Positions 54,681 through 63,969 of a DNA stretch of 64,000 bases are shown piece by piece. This DNA comes from Marinobacterium jannaschii DSM 6295 (lineage in GTDB: Bacteria; Pseudomonadota; Gammaproteobacteria; Pseudomonadales; Balneatricaceae), in assembly GCF_000620085.1 (NCBI RefSeq), contig NZ_KK211064.1, forward strand, positions 168,007-232,006, written 5' to 3'. The position numbers and the translations under genes were made by a program. Position 1 is the stretch's first letter; every line of letters begins with the position of its first letter. A model generated the notes under the pieces. It saw only the letters and a program-made list of their open reading frames with translations. It did not search any database and was not told where the DNA came from.

Positions 54681-54717
54681 GCGCTGTGGGTAACTGATTG
54701 TATCCACAGTGCTTTTT
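54681..54717 (+). terminator. Terminator after acyl-CoA synthetase; partly DnaA-box-like
   Basis: GCGCTGTGGGTA (54681-54692) pairs with TATCCACAGTGC (54701-54712; two G-U pairs) and leads into TTTTTT. The stem carries TTACCCACA and GTATCCACA nonamers. An exact TTATTCACA (54725-54733) and a TTGTCCACA (54783-54791) follow, before the BCCT gene. Partial read-through to the BCCT gene is likely. Confidence 0.82.
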
Positions 54718-54833
54718 TAGCTGGTTATTCACAGCGGATTTCTTAGCGACAACAAAAATAACAACGACGGCAGCGTTTGGGGTTGTCCACAGGCAGCCTG
54801 GCTGCGCCCTGCCGGAATAAGAAAGGTATCCCG

Positions 54834-56456
54834 ATGAGTATTAAGAAACTAACCGACAGCCTGACCATCAATCGGGCCGATAGTGGCTTCTATAAAGGTT
54901 TTAACCAGGTGGTGACCATCGGCTCCAAGTTGCTGATCAGCCTGCTGGTGCTGTGGGCAATTATCTGGCCGCAGGAAGCGGCGGCGGTACTCTCCTCGAT
55001 CCAGGGGATCGCCCTGGGTAGCTTCGGTGCCTGGTATATCTATGCCATGGCGCTGTTCTTTGTGGTCTGTATCCTGCTGGCCTTTGTGCCCAGCGTCGGC
55101 AATATCCGCCTCGGCGGGGCCGATACCAAACCGGAATTCTCCCGCTTCTCCTGGTTCTCGATGATGTTCGGTGCCGGTATCGGTATCGGCATGCTTACCT
55201 ATGCCACTGGTGAGCCGATCTACCACTTTGCCAACAACCCGGACATCATCCAGGGGCTGGTGGAGCCGAAACAGGCCGAAACCCTGGATTCGGTGTATCG
55301 CTACACCTTCCTGCACTGGGGCGTGAATGCCTGGTGTACCTATGCCCTGGTGGGCCTGTCGCTGGCCTATTTCGGCTTTAACCGCGGCCTGCCGCTGACC
55401 ATCCGCTCCGGCCTGACGCCGCTGTTCGGCAACCGCCTCAGCGGCGTGCTGGGCCATGCCGTCGATATCACCGCAGTGCTGGCGACCATCCTCGGTATGG
55501 CGGTGACCATCGGATTCGGTATCAGCCAGTTTGCCTCCGGGGTCTACAACATCACCGGTGCCGACTGGATGATGAATGAAGGCACACCCTCCGATGCTGC
55601 GATGCTGCTGGCCCTGCTGGTGGTAATGGCCCTGTCGACCCTGTCCGCGCTCAGCGGTGTCGGTAAGGGGATCAAGTGGCTGAGTAACCTGAATATGGGG
55701 CTGTCCTGCCTGTTGCTGCTGTTCTTCCTGGCATTCGGTTCCACCCTGCTGTCGTTCGAGCTGTTGGCCAAAGGCGTCACCGACTATGTGATCAACATCG
55801 TGCCGATGGTATTCAACGTCGAAGAGAAGGGCAGCCCGCTGGGTGACTGGCAGGCTGGCTGGACCATCTTCTACTGGGCCTGGTGGATCGCCTTTGCGCC
55901 ATTCGTCGGCATGTTCTTCGCCCGTATTTCCAAAGGCCGCAGCATCCGTGAGTTTATCCTCGGTGCGGTGATGGTGCCGTCGCTGATGTGCTTCGTCTGG
56001 TTCACCTTCGTCGGTGGCACGGCGCTGGACCTGGAACTGAGCGGCCAGGCCGAGGGCCAGATCCTCGGGGCCAACATCTCGTCGCAGCTGTATGAAGTGA
56101 TCAATATCATGCTGTCACCTGAAGCGGCCCGGCTGATGTCGCTGATGATCGTGGTGCTGCTGCTGACCTACCTGGTGACTTCGGCGGTACTGGTGATCAA
56201 CACCATCAATGCCGGTGGCGACGTGGCCCATACCGGCCGCAGCCATATCATCGTCTGGGGTTCCGCCCTGACTATCGTGATTGCGGCGCTGCTGATTGCC
56301 GGTGGCCTGGGCGCGATCAAGACCGCCATGATCATCGGTGCCCTGCCGTTCTCGCTGATTATGGTGCTGATGGCGCTGGCGCTGCTGAAAGCGGTGTTGT
56401 TGCCGGATCCTGATAGCCAGCCTGATCCCGGTGAGGAGCGTCCGGAGCCTGCTTAA
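54834..56456 (+). CDS. BCCT-family transporter, sodium-coupled type motif
   Basis: The ATG at 54834 has AAGG upstream; 540 aa. BCCT signature 'WTIFYWAWWIAFAPFVGMFFARISKG' (in parts), and the third-segment glycine motif 'FGAGIGIGMLTYATGEP' with the GxGIGxG spacing of Na+-coupled BetP-like carriers. Twelve membrane segments. It is separated from the synthetase gene by a terminator but on the same strand, and is followed by a LysR gene. It probably imports a betaine, carnitine or DMSP. This differs from the 39599 transporter, which lacks that glycine motif. Confidence 0.93.
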   Translation: MSIKKLTDSLTINRADSGFYKGFNQVVTIGSKLLISLLVLWAIIWPQEAAAVLSSIQGIALGSFGAWYIYAMALFFVVCILLAFVPSVGNIRLGGADTKPEFSRFSWFSMMFGAGIGIGMLTYATGEPIYHFANNPDIIQGLVEPKQAETLDSVYRYTFLHWGVNAWCTYALVGLSLAYFGFNRGLPLTIRSGLTPLFGNRLSGVLGHAVDITAVLATILGMAVTIGFGISQFASGVYNITGADWMMNEGTPSDAAMLLALLVVMALSTLSALSGVGKGIKWLSNLNMGLSCLLLLFFLAFGSTLLSFELLAKGVTDYVINIVPMVFNVEEKGSPLGDWQAGWTIFYWAWWIAFAPFVGMFFARISKGRSIREFILGAVMVPSLMCFVWFTFVGGTALDLELSGQAEGQILGANISSQLYEVINIMLSPEAARLMSLMIVVLLLTYLVTSAVLVINTINAGGDVAHTGRSHIIVWGSALTIVIAALLIAGGLGAIKTAMIIGALPFSLIMVLMALALLKAVLLPDPDSQPDPGEERPEPA

Positions 56457-56507
56457 GCAGCAACGGATTTTTCATCTCATGTCCTGCCCTGAAGGTAAGT
56501 GAGTCTT

Positions 56508-56533
56508 GGTGCGGCGAAAGCCGCGCCTTTTTT
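56508..56533 (+). terminator. Terminator after BCCT gene
   Basis: GGTGCGGC (56508-56515) and GCCGCGCC (56520-56527; one G-U pair) enclose a GAAA tetraloop and run into TTTTTT. Confidence 0.92.
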
Positions 56534-56626
56534 CGTTTATAGCCACGAACGGCGGAAGCGGGGCAAAAACCATATACTGGGATCAGCTTCCCCCGTGATT
56601 CGGTCAGAGGTCATCGTTCAACTGTT

Positions 56627-57550
56627 ATGACTAAGAAACTCCCTTCACTCAAATCCCTGCGGGTGTTTGAATCGGTGGCGCGTAACCAGAGCTTTCGCAA
56701 GGCCGCCGATGAACTCTGCGTCACCCACTCGGCGGTCAGCCACCAGATCAAGCTGCTGGAGGAGGAGCTGGGTGTGCTGCTGTTCCACCGCAAGGGCCGT
56801 TGCATCAGCCTGACCAAGGATGGCTTCAGCCTCTATCCGGTGGTCAGCGACAGCTTCGACAATATTGCCGGGGCGGTTGAGCAGATCAAAGCCTCCCATG
56901 ATTCCCGTACCCTGACTATCCAGACCTATGTCACCTTTGGCACCACCTGGCTGATTCCCCGGCTGAACGATTTCCAGAAACAGTACCCCCATGTCCGCAC
57001 CCGCATCTCGATCTCCTTTGTCGATGTGGATTTTGAAAAGGACGACGCCGATGTCGGCATCATTATGGGCCAGCCGGTCTGGTCGCACTGGGAGTATGAC
57101 TACCTCTGCGATATGGATATCTTTCCGGTCTGCAGCCCGCAACTGCTGAAGTCCGGGCGTCTGGACTCACCTCAGGACCTGTCCCGGCAAAGCCTGATCG
57201 ACGTCGAGCTGGCCGCGGATGACTGGCCGGACTGGCTGCAAGCGGCCGGGGTAGCGCCTGAAGAATGTAAGCGGGGACCGGTGGTGGATAATTACCTGCA
57301 GGCCCAGCAGAGTGTCTATGATGGCGAGGGGCTGGCGATTGCGCGGCGCGCCTTTGTCGAACGCGACCTGGCGGAGGGACGGCTGGTGCAGCCGTTCGAT
57401 ATCCGCGTTCCGGAGCGTGGCAGCTGGTATATGGTCTATCCCAAGGAACGCAGCGTGAAGAAAGAGGTGCTGTTGTTCCGCGAGTGGCTACAGCAACAGA
57501 TCCGCCAGATGCCGGGGATACGCATAACGCCGCCTTGCCCTGAACCTTAA
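56627..57550 (+). CDS. LysR-family regulator, GcvA-like
   Basis: The 307-aa product has an N-terminal helix-turn-helix ('AADELCVTHSAVSHQIKLLEEELG', read in parts) and a periplasmic-binding-like effector domain from about 90. It follows the CaiD-like/synthetase/BCCT operon on the same strand after a terminator and is a plausible regulator of it. GcvA-type regulators commonly sense glycine or small organic acids. No strong ribosome site is seen. Confidence 0.9.
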   Translation: MTKKLPSLKSLRVFESVARNQSFRKAADELCVTHSAVSHQIKLLEEELGVLLFHRKGRCISLTKDGFSLYPVVSDSFDNIAGAVEQIKASHDSRTLTIQTYVTFGTTWLIPRLNDFQKQYPHVRTRISISFVDVDFEKDDADVGIIMGQPVWSHWEYDYLCDMDIFPVCSPQLLKSGRLDSPQDLSRQSLIDVELAADDWPDWLQAAGVAPEECKRGPVVDNYLQAQQSVYDGEGLAIARRAFVERDLAEGRLVQPFDIRVPERGSWYMVYPKERSVKKEVLLFREWLQQQIRQMPGIRITPPCPEP

Positions 57551-57628
57551 GTGGGGCGAGCTGGGCGGTTGACCTGACTATAGCTTCACACTTCAGACTG
57601 CGGCTTTTCACCCATTTGAGGAGCCGTT

Positions 57629-58048
57629 ATGCCTATCCAGAACGCATCTGCACTGAGCGACAGTGCTTTCCTGCAACAGTTTGAAGCGCTTAGCCTGCCG
57701 CCGGAGCAGTTCAATCATCGTGGCCATCTGCGCCTGGGCTGGATCTGTCTGCGCCTCTCCGGTCTGGAAGGGGCGGTTAGCCGGGTCTGCCGCGGCATCA
57801 ATGCCTATGCCTGTCACCTCGGTGCGGCCGACAAGTTCCATCAGACCCTGACCGAAGCGCTGCTGCGGATTATGGCGCAGCGGATGGCGATTCAGCCGAG
57901 TGCTAGTTGGAACGACTTTATCGAGGCCAACCCGGATCTGCTCGCTGATGCGCTGGCCGTTGTACACTGTCACTACAGCCCGGAATGCCTGCACAGTGAC
58001 AGGGCGCGACAGTGTTTTGTGGCGCCGGACCTGAAGCCCATCGACTGA
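57629..58048 (+). CDS. Conserved hypothetical protein, 139 aa
   Basis: GAGGAG is 5 bases before ATG 57629. The soluble product has 'PEQFNHRGHLRLGWICL' and 'ADKFHQTLTEALLRIMAQRM' patterns that look like a conserved helical family; I recall similar short uncharacterised proteins but no function. It lies 23 bases upstream of a MerR regulator and may be co-transcribed with it, so the two could act together. Confidence 0.7.
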   Translation: MPIQNASALSDSAFLQQFEALSLPPEQFNHRGHLRLGWICLRLSGLEGAVSRVCRGINAYACHLGAADKFHQTLTEALLRIMAQRMAIQPSASWNDFIEANPDLLADALAVVHCHYSPECLHSDRARQCFVAPDLKPID

Positions 58049-58071
58049 TCAACGCCGTTAAGGAAACCACG

Positions 58072-58605
58072 ATGTACACCATCGGACAGCTGGTAAAGCA
58101 GTTTGCCATCTCCCGCAGCAGCCTGATCTATTACGATCGTATCGGCCTGCTGCGGCCCTCGGCACGCAGCAACAGCAATTACCGTCTCTATACCGAGGCA
58201 GATCGCCAGCGCATGCAGCAGATTGAACTCTACAAGGATGCCGGCCTGTCGTTGCAGGAGATCGCCAGCCTGCTGGATGGCAGCCATGACCAGCCAACGG
58301 CGATTCTGGAGCAGCGCCTGCAGCATCTGAACCATGAGATCAGCCAGCTGCGCCAGCAACAGCAGTTGGTGGTCGAATTGCTGGGCAATGCCTCCCAGTT
58401 GAGCCAATCGCGGGTGATGGATAAGGCGCAATGGGTCAAGATACTGCGCGCCTCGGGACTGGATGAAGCGGCGATGCAACGCTGGCATATCGAGTTCGAG
58501 CGCGATATGCCGGAAGCGCATCAGGACTTCCTCGAATCCTTGGGGATCGATACGGCCGAGATCGCCGAGATTCGTGCCTGGTCGCAACAGGGCTTAGCGC
58601 AATAA
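58072..58605 (+). CDS. MerR-family transcriptional regulator
   Basis: The ATG at 58072 has AAGGAAA upstream; 177 aa. The N-terminus 'MYTIGQLVKQFAISRSSLIYYDRIGLLRPS' (in parts) is the MerR winged helix. A coiled-coil ('EQRLQHLNHEISQLRQQQQL', part) and a C-terminal helical domain follow. No Cys-rich metal site is seen, so a drug- or stress-type effector is more likely than a metal. The upstream unknown gene may be its partner. Confidence 0.9.
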   Translation: MYTIGQLVKQFAISRSSLIYYDRIGLLRPSARSNSNYRLYTEADRQRMQQIELYKDAGLSLQEIASLLDGSHDQPTAILEQRLQHLNHEISQLRQQQQLVVELLGNASQLSQSRVMDKAQWVKILRASGLDEAAMQRWHIEFERDMPEAHQDFLESLGIDTAEIAEIRAWSQQGLAQ

Positions 58606-58691
58606 GCCCTTTCCTGTCGCCTGTCTCTGGCGACATAATAGCCGCTCAGTTATCAGGGCCTTATGGACAGTGGCAGCAGAGGGAGCAGGTG

Positions 58692-59129
58692 ATGGATCAG
58701 CTGGAACAGCTTGAAAGGATGCAGCAGCAAAACGAGGCGCAGCAACGGGACTGGTTTGAAAAGGGGCTGATAGAACGCCTGCCGGAAGAGTTGCGCGACA
58801 GTTTTAGCGAAGAGCAGCTGGCGGCACTGAAGGTTGCCTTCGGCGCCCGCAAGTGGGGCAAGCACCCAGTCGACCTGCGTGGCACCCTCAATATCTGGCG
58901 CTGGCGCTATTACTACGTCTTCCTGCTGGGCCGCAACCGCCGCGAACTGAGCCGTGCCGAGAAACGCGCCGCCGCGCTGGCCCATGCCAGTATCCTGGCG
59001 TTGTTCCTGAGCTTCTCCACCGCCCTTGGGCTGCTGGTGCTTTACCTGATCAAGTCCGCCATGGGGATTGACCTCTTCCCCGGTTTCTCACTGGGTATCT
59101 GGGGCTGGTTTAAGGGCAATTTTCTCTGA
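58692..59129 (+). CDS. Hypothetical membrane protein, 145 aa
   Basis: The ATG at 58692 (a GTG 3 bases earlier is also possible) follows a GAGGGAGCAGG ribosome region. The N-terminal half is charged and helical ('LEQLERMQQQNEAQQRDWFEKG', in part). A basic patch ('GRNRRELSRAEKRAA') is followed by one strong membrane segment ('ILALFLSFSTALGLLVLYLI'). The C-terminus ends in aromatic 'IWGWFKGNFL'. No known family recognised. Confidence 0.65.
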   Translation: MDQLEQLERMQQQNEAQQRDWFEKGLIERLPEELRDSFSEEQLAALKVAFGARKWGKHPVDLRGTLNIWRWRYYYVFLLGRNRRELSRAEKRAAALAHASILALFLSFSTALGLLVLYLIKSAMGIDLFPGFSLGIWGWFKGNFL

Positions 59130-59313
59130 GCCTCTGCTGAACCCACGGCGCAGAACTGCCGCGCTGGCTTGCTATGCCCTCTGCTCTAAATAGGTTTTTC
59201 AAATTTACTTTTAATCTTGTTTCTGTATTTTTGATGCATAAGGGGATGCTGCGCCATTTTGGCGCCATACTGCTAACCAGCGGCGGCTCCACGATAATAA
59301 AGGTACCGGTTCT

Positions 59314-60258
59314 ATGCGTTTTACACTGAAGCAATTGCGCTATTTCGTTGTGGCTGGCGAGATGAGCAGCGTGACCAAGGCGGCAGAAAGCCTGCATGTA
59401 TCCCAACCCTCAATCTCATCGGCGATCCTGCATCTGGAGGATGTCACCGGGCTGCAGCTGTTTGTGCGTCACCATGCCCAGGGCCTGTCACTGACGCCCT
59501 CCGGGCAGCAGTTTATCCGCAAGGCTAAGCAACTTCTGGGTGAGGCAGATGGCCTGGCGCATTACGCCAGCACCCTGGGACATGAGGTCGCGGGTTCCCT
59601 GCGCATTGTCGGCTTTCCTACCTTTACCCCGATCCTGATGCCGCTGCTGATGAAGCGCTTTACTGACGTCTACCCGTCGGTGAATGTGCAGTGTGACGAA
59701 AAGCACCAGAAGGACATTATTCAGGACCTGCATGATGGCCGGTATGAGCTGGCGCTGACCTACGACCTGCAGCTGCCGAACGATATCGAGTTTGAACCGC
59801 TGCTGGAGTTTCCGCCCTATGCGGTGGTGGCTAAGGATCATCCGCTGGCGGATCAGGATGAAGTGTCGTTACGCGACCTGGCCGAGCACCCGATGGTGCT
59901 GCTGGACTGGCCGATGAGCCGGGAGTATTTCTTCTCGCTGTTCCTCAGTCTCGATCTGGAGCCGGACTTTGCCTATCAGGCGCAATCCCTGGGGATGGTG
60001 CGCGGACTGGTCGCCAACGGCTTCGGCTATTCGCTGTTTAATACCCCGTTGGCCAATAACCTGGCCCTGGATGGCACTGAATTTAAGGCGATCCCGCTGA
60101 CGGAGAAGCTACGACCGCTGCGGATGGGGGTGGCACGACTGGCCCAGTACCGCCTGACACCGGCAGCCGATGCCTTTATCAAGCAGCTGGAAGCGCATTG
60201 CAGCTCCCTGTCTGAAACCGTCTTTACCGACAGCCGCTTTTTTGAAGCCCTGCGTTAA
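59314..60258 (+). CDS. LysR-family transcriptional regulator
   Basis: The 314-aa product has the LysR helix-turn-helix 'KAAESLHVSQPSISSAILHLE' (in part) and a CysB/NAC-like effector domain ('PYAVVAKDHPLADQDEVSLRDLA', in part). It lies upstream of the aspartase fusion on the same strand, 266 bases away, so it might regulate aspartate or aldehyde metabolism (inference). AAAGG-type ribosome site about 13 bases upstream is weak. Confidence 0.9.
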   Translation: MRFTLKQLRYFVVAGEMSSVTKAAESLHVSQPSISSAILHLEDVTGLQLFVRHHAQGLSLTPSGQQFIRKAKQLLGEADGLAHYASTLGHEVAGSLRIVGFPTFTPILMPLLMKRFTDVYPSVNVQCDEKHQKDIIQDLHDGRYELALTYDLQLPNDIEFEPLLEFPPYAVVAKDHPLADQDEVSLRDLAEHPMVLLDWPMSREYFFSLFLSLDLEPDFAYQAQSLGMVRGLVANGFGYSLFNTPLANNLALDGTEFKAIPLTEKLRPLRMGVARLAQYRLTPAADAFIKQLEAHCSSLSETVFTDSRFFEALR

Positions 60259-60524
60259 CCCCTTCTGATTGACGGGGCAGCTTTCCGGGCTGTCCCCATG
60301 CCCCCACACAGGCTATCCAGCCTGACAATTCTGCTCCTGCCGCTCTGGCTCAGCTCGGGTCGCTTTGGTTGTTAGTATCAAAAAAACTGATTCAGATCTA
60401 AAAATTTTAATATTTTACAAATGCAGGCGCCCTTTTTAGGCTGGTCTTAGCAATTTTTCGAACAGCTTCTTCGAATTTTTAATAATGACCAGCCTGACGA
60501 TACCCCGCGGTATCGGAGACAAAA

Positions 60525-62375
60525 ATGAATGCCAATAACAAGAAACTGATCAAGTCCGTTTTAGCGTGCGAGGCACTGGAGAGCGACGCTTTTGCCGCAT
60601 TGCTGAAGCTCTGTACCCTGCGCGAGCTGAAGAAGGGCAGCCAGGTGGCAGCCCGTGAAGACCACTCAGCCCTGGCAATTCTGCTCAGTGGTGAAGTGGA
60701 ACAGCGTCTGCCACAGCGGCAGGCACGCCTTGCCGCGCCGGTATTGCTGAATGAGCTGGATGGTCTGCAGGGCCAGCAGCAACCGCTTCATGCACTGAAG
60801 GCACTCTCCGATGCCAGCATCCTGTTTGTCGAGGCCGCACCGCTGCAGCAGTGGCTCGCTGGCAACTGTGCCCAGGCTGCGCTGGCGGCACGTTTGCTCA
60901 GCTGGCAGGGCCAGCGCCGTGCGCAGCTGAAGCTGGCGGTTGTGGCACCGAGCACCCGACGTGAGAAAGACCTGCTGGGCGAGCGCGATGTACCTCAGTC
61001 CGCCTACTACGGTGTCCAGACCCTGCGGGCGCAGGAGAACTTCGCCATCACCGGTATCAAGCTGAAGCACTTCCCGCAGTTGGTGAACGCATTAGCGATG
61101 GTGAAGAAAGCCGCCGCCCGCGCCAACAACAAGCTGGGCCTGCTGGATGACACCCGGACTGCGGCGATCAGTCAGGCCTGTGACGAGATTATCGCCGGTC
61201 AGTGGCACGATCACTTTGTGGTGGATGTAATCCAGGGCGGTGCCGGTACCTCGACCAATATGAACGCCAATGAGGTGATCGCCAACCGCGGCCTGGAGAT
61301 CCTTGGCTATGCCCGGGGCGACTACCAGCAGCTGCACCCCAATAACCACGTCAACCTGTCCCAGTCTACCAACGATGCCTATCCGACGGCGATCCGGCTG
61401 GGGATACTGCTCAGTCACCAGGAGTACGTATCGGCGCTGTCCGGCCTCTGCTACGAGCTGAAGCAGAAAGCGGTGGAGTTCTCCGACGTGGTGAAGATGG
61501 GCCGCACCCAGCTGCAGGATGCGGTGCCGATCACCCTGGGCCAGGAGTTCGATGCCTGGTACTCGACGGTTAAGGAAGATATCGAAGAAGCCAAGGATGT
61601 GGTGGAGTTTTTCCGCGAGATCAATATGGGCGCCACGGCGATCGGCACCGGCATCAACAGTGATCCGGAGTACTCCAGCCTGGTAATCGAAGAGCTGTGC
61701 CAGATCTCCGGCAAGGAGATGAAGCGGGCCAATAACCTGATCGAAGCCACCTCCGATATGGGCGCCTTCGTCACCTTCTCCAGCGTGCTGAAACGCAACG
61801 CCGTCAAACTGTCTAAGATGTGTAATGACCTGCGACTGCTATCCAGCGGCCCGCGTGCCGGGTTCCAGGAGATCAACCTGCCGCCGATGCAGCCAGGTAG
61901 CTCGATCATGCCGGGTAAGGTCAATCCGGTGATTCCGGAGATGGTCAACCAGGTGGCGTTCCAGGTGATCGGCAACGATATCACCGTCACCATGGCCGCC
62001 GAAGCAGGTCAGCTGCAGCTTAATGTGATGGAGCCGGTCATTGCCTTCAATGTCCTGCAGTCCCTGCGCCTGCAGATCCGCGCCATCAACACCCTGGGTG
62101 AGAAATGTATCCGCGGCATCAGCGCCAACCGTGAACGTTGCCTCGATATGGTGAACAACAGCATCGGCATCATTACCGCACTGAATCCCTATATCGGCTA
62201 TGAGAATGCCAGTCGTATCGCCAAGCAGGCGGTCAATCAGAATCAGAGTGTGCGCGATATCGTACTGTCCGAAGGCCTGCTGTCCCCGGCCGAGCTGGAT
62301 GACGTACTGAGTGTCGAAAACATGACCGCCCCCCGTCGCATGCCAAAGAGCCTTGTGACCAACAACGCCGTCTGA
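60525..62375 (+). CDS. aspA: Aspartate ammonia-lyase with N-terminal Crp-like (cNMP-binding fold) domain
   Basis: GGAG lies upstream of ATG 60525; the 616-aa product is about 140 longer than usual aspartase (about 478 in E. coli). Residues 1-130 match a cNMP-binding beta roll ('LKKGSQVAAREDHSALAILLSGEVEQRL' in parts) but lack the FGE-RxA phosphate cassette. From about 146 the aspartase core is complete: 'GGAGTSTNMNANEV', 'NHVNLSQSTNDAYPTA' and signature 'GSSIMPGKVNP' (458-468) with the active serine. It deaminates L-aspartate to fumarate. The extra domain suggests allosteric control. Confidence 0.92.
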   Translation: MNANNKKLIKSVLACEALESDAFAALLKLCTLRELKKGSQVAAREDHSALAILLSGEVEQRLPQRQARLAAPVLLNELDGLQGQQQPLHALKALSDASILFVEAAPLQQWLAGNCAQAALAARLLSWQGQRRAQLKLAVVAPSTRREKDLLGERDVPQSAYYGVQTLRAQENFAITGIKLKHFPQLVNALAMVKKAAARANNKLGLLDDTRTAAISQACDEIIAGQWHDHFVVDVIQGGAGTSTNMNANEVIANRGLEILGYARGDYQQLHPNNHVNLSQSTNDAYPTAIRLGILLSHQEYVSALSGLCYELKQKAVEFSDVVKMGRTQLQDAVPITLGQEFDAWYSTVKEDIEEAKDVVEFFREINMGATAIGTGINSDPEYSSLVIEELCQISGKEMKRANNLIEATSDMGAFVTFSSVLKRNAVKLSKMCNDLRLLSSGPRAGFQEINLPPMQPGSSIMPGKVNPVIPEMVNQVAFQVIGNDITVTMAAEAGQLQLNVMEPVIAFNVLQSLRLQIRAINTLGEKCIRGISANRERCLDMVNNSIGIITALNPYIGYENASRIAKQAVNQNQSVRDIVLSEGLLSPAELDDVLSVENMTAPRRMPKSLVTNNAV

Positions 62376-62401
62376 GCGTGCGAACCTGAATGGAGCAAAC
62401 A

Positions 62402-63886
62402 ATGACTGTACAGAACAAAGAATACTGGCTGAACAAACAGCAGCAGATCAGTCTGAAGGCCCAGGCCTTTATCGACGGCGAATTTGTCGATGCCAGCGAC
62501 AAAGGCACCTATGACACCATCAACCCGGCCAGCGGAGAGCTGCTGGCGGCTACTGCGGCCTGTACCGAAGCGGATGTCGACCGTGCCGTGGCGGCAGCCC
62601 GCCGCAGCTTCGATAGCGGTATCTGGGCCGATAAGGCACCGGGTGAGCGCAAGGCGGTGATGCAGAAGCTGGCAGCACTGATCCGCGAAAACCTGGAAGA
62701 GCTGGCACTGCTGGAGAGCCTGAATGTCGGCAAGCCGGTGCAGGATGCGGTCAATATCGATATCCCGGGCTCCGCGGCCTGCTTCGACTGGTATGCCGAA
62801 GCGGTGGATAAGCTCTATGGCGAAGTGGCACCGACCGATGGCAATAACATCGCCACCATCACCCGCGAGCCGATCGGCGTCGTGGCTGCCGTCGTACCCT
62901 GGAACTTCCCGCTCGATATCGCCGCCTGGAAGCTGGCTCCGGCGCTGATCAGCGGTAACTCGGTGGTGCTGAAACCGGCCGAGCAGTCGCCGCTGACCGC
63001 GCTGCGCCTGGCTGAGCTGACGAAAGAAGCCGGTTTCCCGGATGGCGTGCTCAACGTGGTCACGGGCCACGGCCATATCGTCGGTCGCGCACTGGGCCTG
63101 CATATGGATGTGGATTGCCTGGTGTTCACCGGCTCCACCGCAGTCGGCAAGCTGTTTATGGGCTACTCCGCCGAATCCAATATGAAGCCGGTATGGCCGG
63201 AAACCGGCGGCAAAAGCCCGAACCTGATCTTTGCCGACTGTGATCTGGATGCGGCGGTCGAACACGCGGCGATGGGAATCTTCTTCAACCAGGGCGAGGT
63301 CTGCTCCGCTAACTCACGGATCCTGATTGAGCGCAGCATCAAGGATCAGTTTGTCGAGAAATTCCTCGCCAAGGCCCGCTCCATGAAGGTAGGTGATCCA
63401 CTGGATGCCGATACCCAGGTGGGGGCGCTGATCGACCATAACCACGCCTGCAATGTGCGTAAGTGCATCACGGCGGCCAATGCAGAGGGCGCGCAGATGC
63501 TGACCGGGGGTATCGGTGATGAAGCCAGTGCCGTGGTCGAGCCGACCATCTTCGATGGCGTCACCCCGCAGATGAGCATCGCCCGCGATGAGGTGTTTGG
63601 CCCGGTTGCCGCGCTGCTGACCTTCGACAGCGAAGCGGAAGCGATCGCCATCGCCAACGACTCCATCTACGGCCTGGCTGCCTCCCTCTGGACCAGCAAC
63701 CTCAACCGTGCCCACCGGGTGTCGCGCAAGCTGCGCGCCGGTACCGTATCGGTTAACACCATGGATGCACTGGACTTCTCCACCCCGTTCGGCGGCTTCA
63801 AGCAGTCCGGCTTTGGCCGCGACCTGTCGCTGCACGCCCTGGATAAGTTCACCCAGCTTAAGACTACCTGGATCAAACTGGCATAA
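62402..63886 (+). CDS. Aldehyde dehydrogenase, PuuC-like
   Basis: The ATG at 62402 has GGAG 7 bases upstream; 494 aa. Rossmann motif 'VPWNFPLDIAAWKLAPAL', catalytic Glu in 'PETGGKSPN', catalytic Cys in 'FFNQGEVCSAN' and C-terminal 'PFGGFKQSGFGRDLSLHALDKF' (in part). The overall match is to PuuC (gamma-glutamyl-gamma-aminobutyraldehyde dehydrogenase), whose broad relatives oxidise aminoaldehydes. It begins 26 bases after aspA and is probably co-transcribed. The 'PETGGK' instead of the common 'LELGGK' is a small oddity. Confidence 0.9.
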   Translation: MTVQNKEYWLNKQQQISLKAQAFIDGEFVDASDKGTYDTINPASGELLAATAACTEADVDRAVAAARRSFDSGIWADKAPGERKAVMQKLAALIRENLEELALLESLNVGKPVQDAVNIDIPGSAACFDWYAEAVDKLYGEVAPTDGNNIATITREPIGVVAAVVPWNFPLDIAAWKLAPALISGNSVVLKPAEQSPLTALRLAELTKEAGFPDGVLNVVTGHGHIVGRALGLHMDVDCLVFTGSTAVGKLFMGYSAESNMKPVWPETGGKSPNLIFADCDLDAAVEHAAMGIFFNQGEVCSANSRILIERSIKDQFVEKFLAKARSMKVGDPLDADTQVGALIDHNHACNVRKCITAANAEGAQMLTGGIGDEASAVVEPTIFDGVTPQMSIARDEVFGPVAALLTFDSEAEAIAIANDSIYGLAASLWTSNLNRAHRVSRKLRAGTVSVNTMDALDFSTPFGGFKQSGFGRDLSLHALDKFTQLKTTWIKLA

Positions 63887-63908
63887 ACCTGTTCATCCTG
63901 GTCTATGG

Positions 63909-63938
63909 TCTCGTTCCCACGCGAACGTGGGAACGAGA
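63909..63938. repeat. Perfect palindrome, REP/RAYT-type dispersed repeat
   Basis: TCTCGTTCCCACG (63909-63921) and CGTGGGAACGAGA (63926-63938) enclose CGAA. This 'GTTCCCACG' palindrome is widely seen dispersed in proteobacterial genomes, often near REP-associated transposase genes. It lies 22 bases after the aldehyde dehydrogenase stop and might also act as its transcript end. Confidence 0.7.
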
Positions 63939-63969
63939 AACGGCAACCGTGGATCAATGGACCTGTAGG

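Noticed and set aside
60361..60420. FNR/ANR box upstream of the aspartase gene
   Set aside because: TTGTTAGTATCAA has a 3-base spacer instead of 4 and only a half match, so it is not a credible FNR site.
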